32,269 nucleotides of DNA from Candidatus Magasanikiibacteriota bacterium. Its GTDB lineage: Bacteria > Patescibacteriota > Patescibacteriia > Magasanikbacterales > UBA922. The notes under the pieces are model-generated. The model was not told where the DNA came from. It worked only from the letters and a program-made list of their open reading frames with translations, and did no database searches. Of the stretch, positions 16,173 through 22,973 are shown in pieces. How positions within the stretch are numbered: position 1 is the stretch's first letter; each line of letters starts with the position of its first letter. The stretch covers positions 111,322 to 143,590 of the forward strand of contig PBBY01000016.1 of assembly GCA_002716765.1 (NCBI GenBank), in the 5' to 3' direction. A program made the position numbers and the translations under genes.

Positions 16173-17350
16173 TACGATAACAATGTTTTGCCATATTCTT
16201 CTACAGATAAACTAGTAACGGCAGTATGTGTTTGCTTTCCCATTTCTTGTACTTCTGCAACATGTGTCAAACACCATGCCATATGTTTTGCCAAAGCTTC
16301 TGCATTTCCTGTTTCAAAAACTAATCCATTTTTTCCTTCATTAATTAACTCAACCACACCTTCTGTATTACTAGCAATTACTGGCAAACCAAAAGCAAAA
16401 CTCTCAAAAATTACCGTTGGTGAATTTTCATAACACAGTGATGGCACCACACACACATCCATTTCTTTATATAATGTTGACAAGGCATTTCTATCTACTC
16501 TTCCGTGAAAAATAATACCTGTTTTTTCGTTCTCTTCCTTAAGTCGATTAAGTACTGAACCAGATCCAACAATATGCAGCTCGCATGGAATATTGCACAG
16601 CTGTTTTACCAATTGAAACGCCTGTGTAAGCAACAACACTCCTTTATGCTCTTCTATTTGTCCAACATATAAGAAGCGAAAAACATGTGGCACACTTTCT
16701 CCTTTTTCTGTTTTTTGCAAAGAAAATGTTGCAGGATTACGCAATACCACCATTTTGGACTTCTGAAAAAAACCTCTTGACGAATAGAATGTTCGTAAAA
16801 AACGAGAAGGAGAAATAACAACCGCCGGAGAACCCATGAGCCATGTTATAATTGTGGTATATATTTTTGTTGGAAACCCATTATACCTCCAACTATTTTC
16901 TTGTGTTTTTAAAATCATGGCGCTTGGTTCAACCAACTGCACATCGTGCACGGTATGAATATGTCGAATGCCCATTTTTCGTAAAAGCATTGGCACAAGA
17001 AAGCTTACTCCCATTATATTATGTGTGTGCACCACATCTGGTTTTTCTTTCTGTATAATTTTCCATACCCAAAAAACCATACCAACATTAAACATGTCTA
17101 CACAATGCCAAAAAAATCGAAGAAAAAAGGAATGATTGTGGGCTTGTGTGTAAAAAAATATATTTACTGGTTTTTTTCTATATATTTGCACACCTTCTAT
17201 ATTTTCTGTGTACTCCCCTTTTGGGCATGTTGTGATAACACAAACTTCATGACCTGCAGCATGTAATCCTTCTACTGTTTTTACCACAACCTGTTCGGCA
17301 CCGCCCCTGTCAAACGGCGGATAAATATTATTAATAATACACACCCTCAT
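16142..17350 (-). CDS. Family 4 glycosyltransferase
   Basis: This 402-residue GT-B enzyme probably adds a sugar to a surface glycan from the cytoplasmic side. The start MRVCIINNIYPPFDRGGAEQ is the classic GT4 N-terminal loop. Later landmarks are FLYVGQIEEHKGV, IIFHGRVDRNALSTLY, and SPTVIFESFAFGLPVIAS with the E-x7-E motif. Length is normal. It lies six bases after the methyltransferase gene and is probably co-transcribed with it. Confidence 0.9.
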   Translation of the reverse strand: MRVCIINNIYPPFDRGGAEQVVVKTVEGLHAAGHEVCVITTCPKGEYTENIEGVQIYRKKPVNIFFYTQAHNHSFFLRFFWHCVDMFNVGMVFWVWKIIQKEKPDVVHTHNIMGVSFLVPMLLRKMGIRHIHTVHDVQLVEPSAMILKTQENSWRYNGFPTKIYTTIITWLMGSPAVVISPSRFLRTFYSSRGFFQKSKMVVLRNPATFSLQKTEKGESVPHVFRFLYVGQIEEHKGVLLLTQAFQLVKQLCNIPCELHIVGSGSVLNRLKEENEKTGIIFHGRVDRNALSTLYKEMDVCVVPSLCYENSPTVIFESFAFGLPVIASNTEGVVELINEGKNGLVFETGNAEALAKHMAWCLTHVAEVQEMGKQTHTAVTSLSVEEYGKTLLSYYKSSAESAK

Positions 17351-17356
17351 AAAAAG

Positions 17357-18292
17357 TTATTGTTTTTTTGCAGTGATAATCCAATGCCAACACAAGTGTT
17401 TTGCTCCAGGAATCTTAAAGAATGCTTCGTCTATATGTACGATTGCTGTTTCTATTATTTTTGGCAAACGAATACGTTCTTTGCGCTTAAGTCCTCTAAA
17501 AAGAAACTCTAACATATAATGTAGAAATCCTGCAAAAAACCACATAGGTCGAATATCTACATTTTTCCAGACCTCTTTTGAAAAAAAATGTGCTATTTCT
17601 TTTTGTGAAAATCCTTCCATTTCTGCGTCAGCATGCGACCCGTCTTCGTGTTTCATATGGGTCAGCTTGCATAATATATTCCTAAACCGTTTAATCTGTT
17701 TAAAATAAAATCGATTTGGTTCAATTGCGGCAACAAATAACCCACCTGAGCGCAATAAACGAGCATACTCTTTTATTGCCTGCCTAGGTTGTTCTAAGTG
17801 ATGAAGTGTGGCAAACATATAAACACAGGAAAATGATTCGTCTGCAAATGGCATTGTTGACCCCTCTGCAGCAACATACATCGCCACTTTTTCTCCTAAC
17901 ACCTTTTTTAATCGATATAATGTTTTTGGTGAAATATCTGAAAGGGTCAATGTGTAATCTTGCGCAAACTGTTTTGCGTCAAAACCACTTCCACATCCTA
18001 TTTCTAAAAAATCTACACCTTTTTCTTGCTTTTTCATGTATTGCCAAACTAAATTATGGTAAAAATAATTTCTTGGCCTACGAAGTTGATGTGTTTCTTC
18101 CGCATTTTCATCAAAAGTATCATGATAAGCAATCTCGTCTTTTTCCATTTGAGACAAGTTATTTGGCCACGCAATATACACACCATCTTCATTTTTGGTA
18201 TATTCTTTTCGACACTCTTTACATCGCCAAGATTGATCATGCTTTTCCATGTGGCTGGAACATTCCACACATTGTATTGTTTGATTTTTCAT
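17357..18292 (-). CDS. Zinc-ribbon class I SAM-dependent methyltransferase
   Basis: This 311-residue protein begins with a zinc ribbon: Cys8-Val-Glu-Cys11 and Cys24-Lys-Glu-Cys27, as in Trm112-like or glycan-locus methyltransferases. Motif I is DFLEIGCGSGFDAKQF, followed by LTLSDISPKTL, FSCVYMFATLHHLEQP and LLRSGGLFVAAIEPN. It should methylate a small molecule, sugar or lipid; next to GT4, a glycan-related acceptor is likely but unproven. The ATG at 18292 is chosen over the earlier in-frame start because a consensus promoter overlaps the longer reading frame and its -10 ends nine bases before this ATG, implying a leaderless message. Confidence 0.85.
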   Translation of the reverse strand: MKNQTIQCVECSSHMEKHDQSWRCKECRKEYTKNEDGVYIAWPNNLSQMEKDEIAYHDTFDENAEETHQLRRPRNYFYHNLVWQYMKKQEKGVDFLEIGCGSGFDAKQFAQDYTLTLSDISPKTLYRLKKVLGEKVAMYVAAEGSTMPFADESFSCVYMFATLHHLEQPRQAIKEYARLLRSGGLFVAAIEPNRFYFKQIKRFRNILCKLTHMKHEDGSHADAEMEGFSQKEIAHFFSKEVWKNVDIRPMWFFAGFLHYMLEFLFRGLKRKERIRLPKIIETAIVHIDEAFFKIPGAKHLCWHWIITAKKQ

Positions 18293-18301
18293 AGTAGAAA
18301 A

Positions 18302-18330
18302 AGTATACCAATTTATGCTTTTTTTTTCAA
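18302..18330 (-). promoter_or_regulatory. Promoter for the methyltransferase and GT4 pair, likely leaderless
   Basis: On the minus strand TTGAAA (complement of 18325-18330), a 17-base spacer and TATACT (complement of 18302-18307) form a near-consensus sigma-70 promoter. Nine bases separate the -10 from the ATG at 18292, so the transcript should begin within about three bases of the start codon. Confidence 0.8.
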
Positions 18331-18368
18331 GCATTCACAGCTTACCCACAAATAAACCACAAGTATCA

Positions 18369-18397
18369 TTGCACAACAGCTCTAAATTAGATAGGAT
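18369..18397 (+). promoter_or_regulatory. Possible dnaB promoter
   Basis: TTGCAC (18369-18374), a 17-base spacer and TAGGAT (18392-18397) form a weak promoter candidate. The leader to the ATG at 18425 would be about 20 bases. The same -35 hexamer occurs before ybaB. No clear Shine-Dalgarno sequence precedes dnaB. Confidence 0.35.
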
Positions 18398-18424
18398 ACA
18401 TATATTACTCTTTATTCACTACGC

Positions 18425-19885
18425 ATGACAAAAGCACCTGATATTGGGCGAATACCGCCACAAAATCTAGAAGCAGAAATGTCTTTATTGGGCTCTATTT
18501 TGCTTGATAAAGAGTCAATCTCAAAAGTCACTGACCAAATTTTAATTGGTGATTTTTACAGTAATGCTCACAACGATATCTTTGCGATCATGCTTGAGAT
18601 TTATAATAAAAATGAATCGATAGATATTTTAACCGTAAGCAATAGACTAACAGAAAAGCAGTTGTTACAAAAAATCGGTGGCCATAGTTATTTGGTTAAA
18701 CTATCTAATGCAGTACCAACAGCATCTCATATTACTGAATATGCAAAAATAGTCAAACGAAAAGCAGTCCACAGAAAACTTATTGCTGCTGCAGACAAAA
18801 TATCTGAACTTGGATACAATGAAGAAACACAAAACACCGATGAGATTTTAGATGAGGCGCAACAAGAATTATTTCGTATTTCCCAAAAACACATTGGAGC
18901 TAATTTTACTTCTATTCAAAATGTGCTTAGTGATGCCTTTGAAAGAATAGATGACTTACACAAAGACAAAGGAAAATTACGTGGTGTCTCAACTGGGTTT
19001 CGTGATCTAGACGACAAACTTGGTGGATTACAAAATTCAGATCTTATTATTTTGGCCGCCAGACCATCTGTTGGAAAAACGTCATTTTGTTTAGATATCG
19101 CCAGGAACGCAGCCGTTCGATCTGGTATGCCTGTTGGTGTTTTTTCTTTGGAGATGAGTAAGGAGCAATTGGTAGACAGAATGCTTTGTGCAGAAGCTGG
19201 TGTTGACCTGTGGAAAATGAGAACTGGAAATTTATCCGACAGACCAGATAGTGATGATTTTCCACGAATTGGGCGTGCGATGGGTGTACTTTCTAATGCA
19301 CCAATTTTTATTGATGACGCACCAGGAAACAATGTGATGCACATTCGTTCAAAGGCCCGAAGACTAAAAGCAGAACATGGGCTTGGTCTTATTATTATAG
19401 ACTATTTGCAATTAATGACATCGCACAATCAAAGAAACTCTGAAAATCGAGTGCAAGAAGTGGCCGAAATGAGTAGAAACCTAAAAGGAATTGCACGTGA
19501 GCTCAATGTGCCCGTTTTGGCGCTTTCTCAGCTTTCTCGTGCGGTGGAACAAACCAAACCATCTATTCCAAAACTATCTCATTTACGTGATTCTGGAAGT
19601 ATTGAACAAGATGCCGATGTTGTATTGTTTATTTACCGAAAGTCAGCCGATAGAAATTATAGATTAGAAGATATTCCCCCAGACGAAAGAAATCTTGGAG
19701 AAATTCATATTGCAAAACACAGAAATGGTCCAACTGGCGTGGTACAACTCTTTTTTGACGCAACACGCGCCTCCTTTAAAGACTTGGATCAACATTTTAC
19801 TCAACCAAACAGTGTCATTGACCACACACCTCCCCCATCAATCACTCCTACACCAAACACAGCACCAAAAGTACCAACATTTTAA
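18425..19885 (+). CDS. dnaB: Replicative DNA helicase DnaB
   Basis: This 486-residue hexameric helicase unwinds DNA at the replication fork. The N-terminal domain starts with PPQNLEAEMSLLGSIL and NDIFAIMLEIY. The RecA-like domain carries STGFRDLDDKLGGL, Walker A ARPSVGKTS (about 212-220), VGVFSLEMSKEQLVDRM, the Walker B stretch LGLIIIDYLQLM, LALSQLSRAVE and SIEQDADVVLFIYR. Length is close to the family norm of about 450-470 residues, with a short proline-rich tail. No intein is present. Confidence 0.97.
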   Translation: MTKAPDIGRIPPQNLEAEMSLLGSILLDKESISKVTDQILIGDFYSNAHNDIFAIMLEIYNKNESIDILTVSNRLTEKQLLQKIGGHSYLVKLSNAVPTASHITEYAKIVKRKAVHRKLIAAADKISELGYNEETQNTDEILDEAQQELFRISQKHIGANFTSIQNVLSDAFERIDDLHKDKGKLRGVSTGFRDLDDKLGGLQNSDLIILAARPSVGKTSFCLDIARNAAVRSGMPVGVFSLEMSKEQLVDRMLCAEAGVDLWKMRTGNLSDRPDSDDFPRIGRAMGVLSNAPIFIDDAPGNNVMHIRSKARRLKAEHGLGLIIIDYLQLMTSHNQRNSENRVQEVAEMSRNLKGIARELNVPVLALSQLSRAVEQTKPSIPKLSHLRDSGSIEQDADVVLFIYRKSADRNYRLEDIPPDERNLGEIHIAKHRNGPTGVVQLFFDATRASFKDLDQHFTQPNSVIDHTPPPSITPTPNTAPKVPTF

Positions 19886-19889
19886 TATA

Positions 19890-19918
19890 TTGCACACACG
19901 ACAAAAACATGGTATGAT
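19890..19918 (+). promoter_or_regulatory. Promoter for ybaB
   Basis: TTGCAC (19890-19895), a 17-base spacer and TATGAT (19913-19918) form a promoter, with TGG just before the -10 making it an extended type. The leader to the ATG at 19946 is about 20 bases. Confidence 0.65.
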
Positions 19919-19945
19919 GCTAACACTAATTAATAACACAACACT

Positions 19946-20248
19946 ATGCTAACAAAACTCAAACAATTCAAAGATTTGCGCTCTCAAGCAAAAGCACTCC
20001 AAGATAAGCTTGCAGAAGAAACAATTAGTGTAAAAGCAGCTGGTGATAAAATACTTATGACTCTTGATGGCAACTTAAAAATGGTAGGTCTAGCAATAGA
20101 CGATGATTTAATGCAACCAAGCAAAAAAGAAACTCTACAAGATGGCATTAAAAAAGCTCACGAAGAAGCCACAAAAAAAATGCAAAGAATAATGGCAATG
20201 AAAATGAAAGAAATGGGTGGTTTACCAAATATTCCAGGACTAAGTTAA
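19946..20248 (+). CDS. YbaB/EbfC nucleoid-associated DNA-binding protein
   Basis: This 100-residue protein belongs to the YbaB/EbfC family, which binds DNA as a dimer. The helical N-terminus (LKQFKDLRSQAKALQDKLAEE) is followed by the strands ISVKAAGDKILMTLDGNLKMVGLAIDD (in parts VKAAGDKI and LKMVGLAID) and a C-terminal helix with AHEEATKKMQ. The methionine-rich tail MAMKMKEMGGLPNIPG is typical. It lies upstream of recR as in many bacteria but is separated from it by a terminator-like hairpin. Confidence 0.9.
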   Translation: MLTKLKQFKDLRSQAKALQDKLAEETISVKAAGDKILMTLDGNLKMVGLAIDDDLMQPSKKETLQDGIKKAHEEATKKMQRIMAMKMKEMGGLPNIPGLS

Positions 20249-20286
20249 AAAAGTATACTGTGCCAAAAACACAGTGTCTTTTTTAT
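20247..20286 (+). terminator. Terminator-like hairpin between ybaB and recR
   Basis: ACTGTG (about 20256-20261) and CACAGT (about 20269-20274) form a stem, extended through an internal loop by AAAAAG and CTTTTT, with a T-run ending near 20284. It may end the ybaB message or act as an attenuator before recR. A weak TATACC at 20284-20289 could start recR transcription. Confidence 0.65.
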
Positions 20287-20300
20287 ACCGCACACTTATT

Positions 20301-20894
20301 ATGTACGATGAGCCAATTTACAACCTGATTCGCGCATTTAAAAAACTCCCAACAGTTGGTGCCAGAACAGCAGAGCGTTTTGTATTTCATTTATTACGAT
20401 CCGGGAAAAAAGATGTGGCAGAAATGACTTTGGCGCTAAAACAGGTAATAGAACATATTAAAAGTTGTGAAACATGTTGTAATTTTTCTTCCACAAGTCC
20501 ATGCAACATTTGCACTAACCCAAAAAGAGATCGAACTAAAATTTGTGTTGTTGCACAACCCCAAGATGTGGTTGTTATAGAAAAAGTTGGCATTCACAAT
20601 GGTGTCTATCATATATTGCGCGGTACCATTTCTCAGGATTTTGAAGATAAAAGAAATAGCATTAAAATAGATGATTTATGTAAACGGATTACAGAAGAAG
20701 AAGTTACTGAAATCATATTAGCATTAAGCCCAGATTTGCCAGGAGAAACAACTATGATGTTTTTAGAAAAAGCCTGCAAAAAAATTCGTCCAGATATAGC
20801 CGTAACAAAACTTGCCAGAGGCTTGCCAATGGGAAGTGATTTACAATACACCGATGACATGACACTCGAAAGTGCTTTTACTAACAGAAGATAA
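20301..20894 (+). CDS. recR: Recombination mediator protein RecR
   Basis: This 197-residue protein acts with RecO and RecF in loading RecA at gaps and breaks. The N-terminal helix-hairpin-helix is LIRAFKKLPTVGARTAERFVFHLL. The zinc finger is Cys56-x2-Cys59-x8-Cys68-x2-Cys71. The Toprim domain starts ICVVAQPQDVVVIEK, and the C-terminal Walker-like end is KLARGLPMGSDLQYTDDMTL. Length matches the family. The ATG at 20301 fits the family N-terminus; an upstream in-frame start at 20274 lies inside the preceding hairpin. Confidence 0.97.
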   Translation: MYDEPIYNLIRAFKKLPTVGARTAERFVFHLLRSGKKDVAEMTLALKQVIEHIKSCETCCNFSSTSPCNICTNPKRDRTKICVVAQPQDVVVIEKVGIHNGVYHILRGTISQDFEDKRNSIKIDDLCKRITEEEVTEIILALSPDLPGETTMMFLEKACKKIRPDIAVTKLARGLPMGSDLQYTDDMTLESAFTNRR

Positions 20895-20897
20895 ACA

Positions 20898-20923
20898 AAA
20901 AAACACAGATTCCTGTGTTTTTT
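20898..20923. terminator. Bidirectional terminator between recR and rplU
   Basis: AAAAAACACAG (20898-20908), loop ATTC, and CTGTGTTTTTT (20913-20923) form a perfect 11-bp stem with T-runs on both strands, between convergent genes. Confidence 0.92.
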
Positions 20924-20938
20924 GATGTAAGTGATTTG

Positions 20939-21253
20939 TTATGCTACTTCTTTTACTTCTACTGTAGTCTTGTGCTGTCTGTGACCAAACACTCTTTTAT
21001 ATCGTGTTTTTCGTTTAAATTTGACTACACGAAGCTTTTTGTCTCGTTTTTGCTCTTCTACTGTAGCAGCAATACTTACTCCTTCTAAATATGGTGTACC
21101 AATTTGTACATTTTTACCTTCGTCATCAGCCAGAAGTAATACTTTGTCAAAAACCACTTCTCCACCAACTTCTGCTGGAAGTTTTTCGATAGAGAGCTTT
21201 TGGCCAGTTTGTACAAGATATTGTTTTGAACCAGTTTCTATAACCGCAAACAT
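20939..21253 (-). CDS. rplU: 50S ribosomal protein bL21
   Basis: This 104-residue protein is a structural component of the large ribosomal subunit that binds 23S rRNA. The start MFAVIETGSKQYLVQTGQKL and the end KLRVVKFKRKTRYKRVFGHRQHKTTVEV are diagnostic. The ATG at 21253 fits the family; an earlier in-frame start would add 18 unrelated residues. bL27 (rpmA), which usually follows, is absent: recR converges on it instead. Confidence 0.97.
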   Translation of the reverse strand: MFAVIETGSKQYLVQTGQKLSIEKLPAEVGGEVVFDKVLLLADDEGKNVQIGTPYLEGVSIAATVEEQKRDKKLRVVKFKRKTRYKRVFGHRQHKTTVEVKEVA

Positions 21254-21322
21254 AAGATTTCTATTAAATAAAGATAAATTTACTGTGTTTTGGGAAACAT
21301 GCCGCATTCTTTAGGCTTCAAT

Positions 21323-21351
21323 AGTATACAAATAAAGCCTCTCTTTGTCAA
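21323..21351 (-). promoter_or_regulatory. Consensus promoter for rplU
   Basis: On the minus strand TTGACA (complement of 21346-21351), a 17-base spacer and TATACT (complement of 21323-21328) form a near-perfect sigma-70 promoter. The leader to the ATG at 21253 is about 63 bases. Confidence 0.88.
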
Positions 21352-21364
21352 GTCATTACCTCTA

Positions 21365-21859
21365 TTATCTTACTGTTGCAACTGTATCACCAATAACAAC
21401 ATTATGACCATCTATCCAACCTGCCGGCACTTCTAAGACTGTATTTGCTTCTATTCTTGGTCTATAGCGTCTTAATTTACTTTCTGGTACACCTGGCTCT
21501 ATTTGCGCATGTTTTACCATATCCACCACTTTTCCATTATGAATCCACATAATATCTATTGGAAATTGCATATCTCGCATAACTATAGCATGCCTTGCTG
21601 TTTCTGGAAACAGTAACACCATACCATCATGCGTGTCCAAATCTGCTCTTTTTCCCAATCCTTTGTGCAACATTGCTGGAGTATTTGCAATATATACCAT
21701 AATAGTATGGTCTTTTATTTTTAATATCCCGCTTGATGGATGAAATTGCCCAATCGTAAGCCAAGCCAAAGAGAGGATAAACACCACCACCAAAATCTTA
21801 TTTATTTTTGATGGTTTTTTTTCTGATAATTCTACGCTATTTTTTCGTCTAAAAAACAT
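21365..21859 (-). CDS. DUF192 family protein, membrane-anchored
   Basis: This 164-residue protein has an N-terminal cytoplasmic stretch, one membrane segment at about residues 22-40 and an external DUF192 domain. Landmarks are LHKGLGKRADLDTHDGMVLLF, MRDMQFPIDIMWIHNGKVVDM, and VLEVPAGWIDGHNVVIGD (given in parts in the family as GMLF, PLDxxF and LELxAG). The function of DUF192 is unknown. It begins one base after the WecA-like gene ends and is co-transcribed with it. Confidence 0.88.
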   Translation of the reverse strand: MFFRRKNSVELSEKKPSKINKILVVVFILSLAWLTIGQFHPSSGILKIKDHTIMVYIANTPAMLHKGLGKRADLDTHDGMVLLFPETARHAIVMRDMQFPIDIMWIHNGKVVDMVKHAQIEPGVPESKLRRYRPRIEANTVLEVPAGWIDGHNVVIGDTVATVR

Positions 21860-21860
21860 A

Positions 21861-22916
21861 TTATGAACGATCTGAATCTTTATTAAAGAAAAACATGCTT
21901 GCTAAAAGCATTAATAGACAAAGTAAGATGAGTGCTAATAATTTTTGCTTACTTTGTAAAAATAATGTACTTAACCCAAAAAGAAATGCTATGGAATATA
22001 ATACGAAAACTGCTTTTCTATGGCTTAACCCACTTGCCAAAAGCCGAAAATGTATATGTTCTGCGTCTCCAACAAAAATAGGTTTCTTTTTTTGTATTCT
22101 TATAACAATAACCCGGAATGCATCTAAAATTGGCACCGCCATGACCAGTAATGTTGTGGCAATTTTACTGCCAGAAATTATTGCTAAAATACCTAAAGTA
22201 AACCCAGCAAATACACTCCCCCCTTCTCCTAAAAATATTTTTGCCGGATGAAAGTTCCATAATAAAAACCCAAAACAGGACCCAGCAAAAATGAGAGCTA
22301 GTAACCCAACCTCTGGCTGAAACCATTGTGGTTGCATACTGACAAAATACATCATAATCGCACCAATTCCTACCACACCAACCACAAGCCCGTCTAGTCC
22401 ATCTAAAAATTTTGTGGTATACATCATACCAAGTAACCAAAAAAATACGACAAAATCTGCAAGTATAGCCCATTGTGTTAACCCATGAATGGTAATATTG
22501 TAATCACTAATCTGTATGACACCTCCGGGAGCAGAAACACTTTCTATTCCTATACCAAAAGACATGGCAGTAATACTAGCAATAATAGGAAATATAATTT
22601 GAAATCGTGGTCGTAAATTTCGTGCATCGTCTAATAAACCCCCAACAAGCAGTACTGCACCACCAAAAAATAATCCAAGAAGTGTATTAACAGCAATATC
22701 ATTTCCAATTTGACTCGAGACAAGAACAGCATAACCTGTCACAACAAAAAAACTCACAAATAGTGCCAAACCACCACCAAGTGGTATAGCTTTTTTATGA
22801 ATTTTTCTTTTTTGTTTTTTTGGAGCATCTATAACACCATAATGCACCATAACTTTGCGCACAAAATAGGTAGACAGGGCGCTTATACCAAGAGCTGCAA
22901 TAAAATATTGTATCAT
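21861..22916 (-). CDS. WecA/TagO-like undecaprenyl-phosphate sugar-1-phosphate transferase (MraY family)
   Basis: This 351-residue protein with about ten membrane helices should transfer a GlcNAc-1-phosphate-type sugar to undecaprenyl phosphate. Landmarks are the early KKAIPLGGGLALF loop, GGLLDDARNLRPRFQ with the paired aspartates, KFLDGLDGLVVG and the histidine motif AEHIHFRLLASGLSHRKAV. HIHxRL-type loops separate WecA/TagO enzymes from MraY. It is the second initiating transferase in the window, along with the WcaJ-type gene. The ATG at 22916 fits the promoter geometry. Confidence 0.92.
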   Translation of the reverse strand: MIQYFIAALGISALSTYFVRKVMVHYGVIDAPKKQKRKIHKKAIPLGGGLALFVSFFVVTGYAVLVSSQIGNDIAVNTLLGLFFGGAVLLVGGLLDDARNLRPRFQIIFPIIASITAMSFGIGIESVSAPGGVIQISDYNITIHGLTQWAILADFVVFFWLLGMMYTTKFLDGLDGLVVGVVGIGAIMMYFVSMQPQWFQPEVGLLALIFAGSCFGFLLWNFHPAKIFLGEGGSVFAGFTLGILAIISGSKIATTLLVMAVPILDAFRVIVIRIQKKKPIFVGDAEHIHFRLLASGLSHRKAVFVLYSIAFLFGLSTLFLQSKQKLLALILLCLLMLLASMFFFNKDSDRS

Positions 22917-22925
22917 ATGGTGCTT

Positions 22926-22954
22926 ATCGTATCAGATGCGTTCAGTAATTTCAA
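22926..22954 (-). promoter_or_regulatory. Promoter for the WecA-like and DUF192 genes, likely leaderless
   Basis: On the minus strand TTGAAA (complement of 22949-22954), a 17-base spacer and TACGAT (complement of 22926-22931) preceded by TGA form an extended -10 promoter. Nine bases lie between the -10 and the ATG at 22916, so little or no leader is expected. Confidence 0.65.
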
Positions 22955-22973
22955 GACTCGCAATTTACTAGGA

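Noticed and set aside
18916-19344. 142-residue open frame on the minus strand
   Set aside because: It is a shadow of dnaB on the opposite strand.
20252-20257. TATACT as a recR promoter
   Set aside because: It lies within the stem of the ybaB terminator and has no -35 at a suitable distance.
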